Source of the DNA: Burkholderiaceae bacterium
GTDB lineage: Bacteria; Pseudomonadota; Gammaproteobacteria; Burkholderiales; Burkholderiaceae
DNA: 8,356 nucleotides
Reading direction: 5' to 3'
Assembly (NCBI GenBank): GCA_023253905.1
Contig: JALREG010000022.1
Coordinates: forward strand, 1 to 8,356
Shown here: in pieces, positions 6,174-8,356 of the stretch
Layout of the letters: every line of letters begins with the position of its first letter
Position numbering within the stretch: the first letter of the stretch is position 1
Made by a program: the position numbers and the translations under genes
Notes under the pieces: model-generated
Database searches by the model: none
Seen by the model: the letters and a program-made list of their open reading frames with translations, nothing else
Told to the model about the DNA's origin: nothing

Positions 6174-7946
6174 GTGACCGACCGTCAACCACCCAGTCCG
6201 AACCCGGCAACACCCAGCGCCCCTGACGACTCGCCCTCAGGCATGCGCAGGGGTCTCACCAGTTATGGCGATGCCGGCTTTTCATTGTTTCTCAGAAAGG
6301 CGTTCATCAAAGGCGCGGGCTATACCGACGACGCGCTGTCCCGCCCCGTGATCGGCATCACTGACACGGCGAGCGGCTATAACCCTTGCCACGGCAACAT
6401 GCCGCAGCTGATCGAAGCCGTCCAGCGCGGCATTCTGCTCGCGGGCGGGCTTCCGGTGCGCTTTCCCACCATCTCGGTCCATGAAAGCTTCGCCTATCCC
6501 ACCAGCATGTATCTGCGCAACCTCATGGCGATTGATACCGAGGAAATGATTCGGGCGCAGCCCATGGATGCGGTGGTACTGATTGGGGGCTGCGACAAGA
6601 CTGTTCCGGCGCAGCTGATGGGCGCAGCGTCGGCCGACATCCCGGCCATTGCGTTGGTCACCGGCTCGATGCTCACCGGTTCACACCGAGGACAGACGGT
6701 CGGCGCGTGCACCGACTGCCGCCGTTATTGGGCACGCTACCGCGCCGAAGAAATTGACGACCAGGAGATCGCTGCGGTCAATGACCAGCTGGTCCCGAGC
6801 GTGGGAACCTGCTCTGTAATGGGAACGGCCAGCACGATGGCCTGCGTGGTCGAGGCGCTGGGCATGAGCGTGCCCGGCGCAGCCACCCCCCCGGCGGTCA
6901 CCGCAGACCGGATGCGGGCCGCCGAGCTCACCGGCTTGCAGGCGGTCCGTCTTGCCGCCAGTCGCCTGACGCCGAGACAGATCATCACCGAAGACGCGTT
7001 TCACAATGCCTTCCGCGTGCTGCTGTCGATCGGCGGCTCGACCAATGGCATCGTGCATCTGGCAGCGCTCGCCGGTCGGCTGGGTTTTCGCTTCGACCTC
7101 GACGCGCTCGACCGCATGTCTCGCGACACGCCCGTGCTGCTCGACCTGAAACCGTCAGGCGAGCACTACATGGAGCACTTTCACGCCGCGGGCGGCATGG
7201 CGACGCTTCTCCGTGAACTGCGCCCGCTGCTGAAGCTGCACGCGCTCACAGTGACCGGACGCACCCTGGGCGAAGAGCTTGATGCAGCGGCGCCCTCGTT
7301 TCCACAGCAAACGGTTCGCACCCGCGAGGCCCCCATCTACCCCGAGGGCGGTATTGCGGTGCTGCGCGGCAATCTCGCGCCCGGAGGCGCCATCATCAAA
7401 CAATCGGCTGCCTCGGCTGCCCTGATGGAGCACGAGGGCCGGGTGTTTGTGTTCGAGGACGCTGCCGACCTCGCCGCCCGCGTCGACCGGGACGACCTCG
7501 ACGTGTATCCGGGCGATGTACTGGTCTTGCGAAACATTGGCCCCAAAGGCGCGCCAGGCATGCCGGAGGCGGGTGCGTTTCCCATACCGCGGAAGCTGCT
7601 GCGACAAGGCGTAAAAGATGCAGTCCGAATCTCTGACGGACGAATGAGCGGGACGGCCTTCGGTACCGTCGTGCTGCATGTCACGCCCGAGTCCGCGGTA
7701 GGCGGCCCGCTTTCACTGGTACGCACTGGCGATCGGATTCGGCTCTCGGTCGCACGGCGATCGCTCGAGCTCCTTGTCAGTGCGGAGGAACTCGCGCAAC
7801 GCGCTGCCGGGCGACAGCAGACCGTGCCCTCCGCCCCTCGCGGCTACCGACAACTGTTTCTAAAAACCGTTACCCAGGCCGACCAGGGGGTGGACTTCGA
7901 CTTCCTCGCCGAACCGCAGTCGCGCGGCGTCGTGCCGCGTCTTTAG
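6174..7946 (+). CDS. IlvD/Edd family dehydratase (sugar-acid or dihydroxy-acid dehydratase)
   Basis: This 590-residue Fe-S enzyme removes water from a 2,3-dihydroxy acid or aldonic acid to give a 2-keto-3-deoxy product. Cluster ligands expected for the family are visible: Cys72 (GYNPCHGN), Cys140 in GGCDKTVP with Lys142 as the likely carbamylated metal-binding lysine, and Cys213 in GTCSVMGTAS. The C-terminal domain has SDGRMSGTAFG (487-497), whose Ser492 is the expected catalytic base. The length fits the family. The overall sequence, including 'GACTDCRRYWARYR', looks more like aldonate dehydratases (arabinonate/xylonate type) than IlvD of branched-chain synthesis, but the substrate is not settled. 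I chose GTG at 6174 (GAGG 6 nt upstream, 25 bp after the deacetylase stop). This gives a Pro-rich extension of about 23 residues before Met24; ATG at 6243 is the alternative. It probably shares the envelope-gene transcript but fits the leftward catabolic operon in function. Confidence 0.88.
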   Translation: MTDRQPPSPNPATPSAPDDSPSGMRRGLTSYGDAGFSLFLRKAFIKGAGYTDDALSRPVIGITDTASGYNPCHGNMPQLIEAVQRGILLAGGLPVRFPTISVHESFAYPTSMYLRNLMAIDTEEMIRAQPMDAVVLIGGCDKTVPAQLMGAASADIPAIALVTGSMLTGSHRGQTVGACTDCRRYWARYRAEEIDDQEIAAVNDQLVPSVGTCSVMGTASTMACVVEALGMSVPGAATPPAVTADRMRAAELTGLQAVRLAASRLTPRQIITEDAFHNAFRVLLSIGGSTNGIVHLAALAGRLGFRFDLDALDRMSRDTPVLLDLKPSGEHYMEHFHAAGGMATLLRELRPLLKLHALTVTGRTLGEELDAAAPSFPQQTVRTREAPIYPEGGIAVLRGNLAPGGAIIKQSAASAALMEHEGRVFVFEDAADLAARVDRDDLDVYPGDVLVLRNIGPKGAPGMPEAGAFPIPRKLLRQGVKDAVRISDGRMSGTAFGTVVLHVTPESAVGGPLSLVRTGDRIRLSVARRSLELLVSAEELAQRAAGRQQTVPSAPRGYRQLFLKTVTQADQGVDFDFLAEPQSRGVVPRL

Positions 7947-8145
7947 AAGCGTTTGGCCGGTTGGTACACCTGGTGCGAGGCGATCAATACCGCGGTCAGA
8001 TCATCCACCCTCGCCGCATACCCCTGACGATGGTCGAAATCGAACAGCCAGCGGTCGACGAAGGCAAGCGGCCCGTGCCGGGATGGGGCTCAGCGCCCAG
8101 GGCTCCAATTCTTGACTCAAGCCGGCGTCCGGTGTCTGCCGTCAT
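7943..8145 (-). pseudogene. Possible frameshifted or decayed small gene (unrecognised)
   Basis: The minus strand reads in two adjoining frames. The first opens with ATG at 8145 and stays open to 7996. The second begins after a TGA at 8092-8090 and runs to a TAA at 7945-7943. The second part looks like genuine protein, with DRWLFDFDHR then 'AARVDDLTAVLIASHQVYQP' and high GC at third positions, but it has no start codon of its own. Joining the two needs one single-base shift between about 8089 and 8050 and would give a protein of about 65 residues. Its stop overlaps the end of the convergent dehydratase by 4 bp. A terminator U-tract ends only 15 nt before the ATG, which leaves no room for a separate promoter. 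It may be the remnant of a larger gene or chance coding. I recognise no family. Confidence 0.25.
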
Positions 8146-8160
8146 TGTGCGCCCAGCCCC

Positions 8161-8189
8161 AAAAAAAGAGGGGCCGGTTTCCCGGCCCC
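8161..8189 (-). terminator. Rho-independent terminator for the gene entering from the right
   Basis: An 8-bp all-GC stem, GGGGCCGG (8170-8177) paired with CCGGCCCC (8182-8189), has a 4-nt loop. Read on the minus strand, it is followed after a 2-nt TC by seven T (8167-8161), so it ends leftward transcription. On the plus strand there is no T run after the stem, so it is at best a weak block for the dehydratase transcript. Confidence 0.85.
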
Positions 8190-8199
8190 AAACTCCTCA

Positions 8200-8220
8200 G
8201 GGCGGCGGCCTCGACCGCCC
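8200..8220. repeat. Second GC-rich hairpin beside the terminator
   Basis: GGGCGG (8200-8205) can pair with CCGCCC (8215-8220) around a 9-nt loop. It lies 10 bp from the terminator stem on its 5' side in the minus direction, with no T run of its own. It may be part of the 3' untranslated structure. Confidence 0.35.
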
Positions 8221-8289
8221 ATCCCCGTTGCGCCCTACCTTGACGCGCTCTGTGTCTTAGAGCTTGCGCCACTCGCCAAGCGGGCCAGC

Positions 8290-8356
8290 TTAGCGGCCAG
8301 GCGGCAGGCGCCTGCGGTTCTGGTAGTCGATCCAGCTTGAAACAGCCTCGCTCCGA
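8290..8356 (-). CDS. C-terminal end of an unidentified minus-strand gene (partial)
   Basis: The last 21 codons and a TAA stop (8292-8290) of a gene that starts beyond the right edge. The readable tail is EAVSSWIDYQNRRRLPPGR, basic at its end. The intrinsic terminator about 100 bp downstream on the same strand supports a real gene ending here. The 'WIDYxNRRR' run faintly recalls the C-terminal Y-N-x-x-R segment of DDE transposases, but the following His/Leu-Gly pattern is missing and 21 residues are too few to assign a family. Confidence 0.45.
   Translation of the reverse strand, partial: RSEAVSSWIDYQNRRRLPPGR

Larger units (their letters stand above)
7947..8289. other. Intergenic stretch between convergent genes, no intact gene seen
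   Basis: Between the dehydratase stop and the right-edge minus-strand stop there is no complete, convincing gene. It holds the possible gene remnant next to the dehydratase, a terminator hairpin at 8161-8189 and a second weaker hairpin at 8200-8220. The plus-strand open frame from 7961 to 8260 has the Arg/Pro-rich composition typical of a shadow frame and no ribosome site. Confidence 0.6.

Noticed and set aside
7961..8260. Plus-strand open frame of 99 codons after the dehydratase
   Set aside because: No ribosome site, Arg/Pro-rich shadow-like composition, and it runs through the terminator hairpin.
8304..8315. 12-bp perfect palindrome GCAGGCGCCTGC near the right edge
   Set aside because: It falls inside the coding end of the right-edge gene and is plausible by chance in GC-rich sequence; no partner site or repeat was seen.

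Overview
This GC-rich window looks like the chromosome of a Gram-negative bacterium, most likely a betaproteobacterium of the Burkholderiales. That placement is an inference from three things: a TRAP-type substrate-binding protein, an IlvD/Edd-type sugar-acid dehydratase, and undecaprenyl-phosphate/ArnT-type envelope genes. No rRNA, tRNA, CRISPR array or complete mobile element was seen.

Left third, minus strand (2521 down to 1). This is a compact catabolic operon read leftwards. It holds an octopine/nopaline-dehydrogenase-family NAD(P) oxidoreductase, then a 3-hydroxyacyl-CoA-dehydrogenase-fold enzyme overlapping it by ATGA, then the first 129 residues of a secreted TRAP-transporter (DctP-type) solute receptor that runs off the left edge. 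Together they suggest import and oxidation of an unknown hydroxy-acid or opine-like compound.

Centre, plus strand (2656 to 6148). Three genes are joined by ATGA overlaps: a membrane-anchored family 2 glycosyltransferase (GtrB/ArnC-like), an ArnT-like polytopic glycosyltransferase, and a ChbG/HpnK/YdjC-family carbohydrate deacetylase. The set matches the logic of the Francisella FlmF2-FlmK-NaxD system. There an N-acetylated sugar is loaded on undecaprenyl phosphate, de-N-acetylated, and moved by an ArnT-type enzyme to lipid A to give a positively charged outer membrane. The same role is proposed here. The lipid A acceptor and the sugar are inferences.

Right part, plus strand (6174 to 7946). 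A full-length IlvD/Edd-family dehydratase follows the deacetylase after 25 bp and so may share its transcript. Functionally it fits the left-hand catabolic operon better. The envelope operon therefore sits between pieces of what may be one sugar-acid pathway.

The two gene blocks diverge from a 134-bp region (2522-2655). It holds a good minus-strand promoter whose -35 box lies inside a 7-bp-arm inverted repeat (candidate operator), and a perfect TATAAT just upstream of the glycosyltransferase. The right end (7947-8356) has no clear complete gene. It carries a possible decayed small minus-strand gene, a strong minus-strand intrinsic terminator, and the last 21 codons of a minus-strand gene entering from the right.
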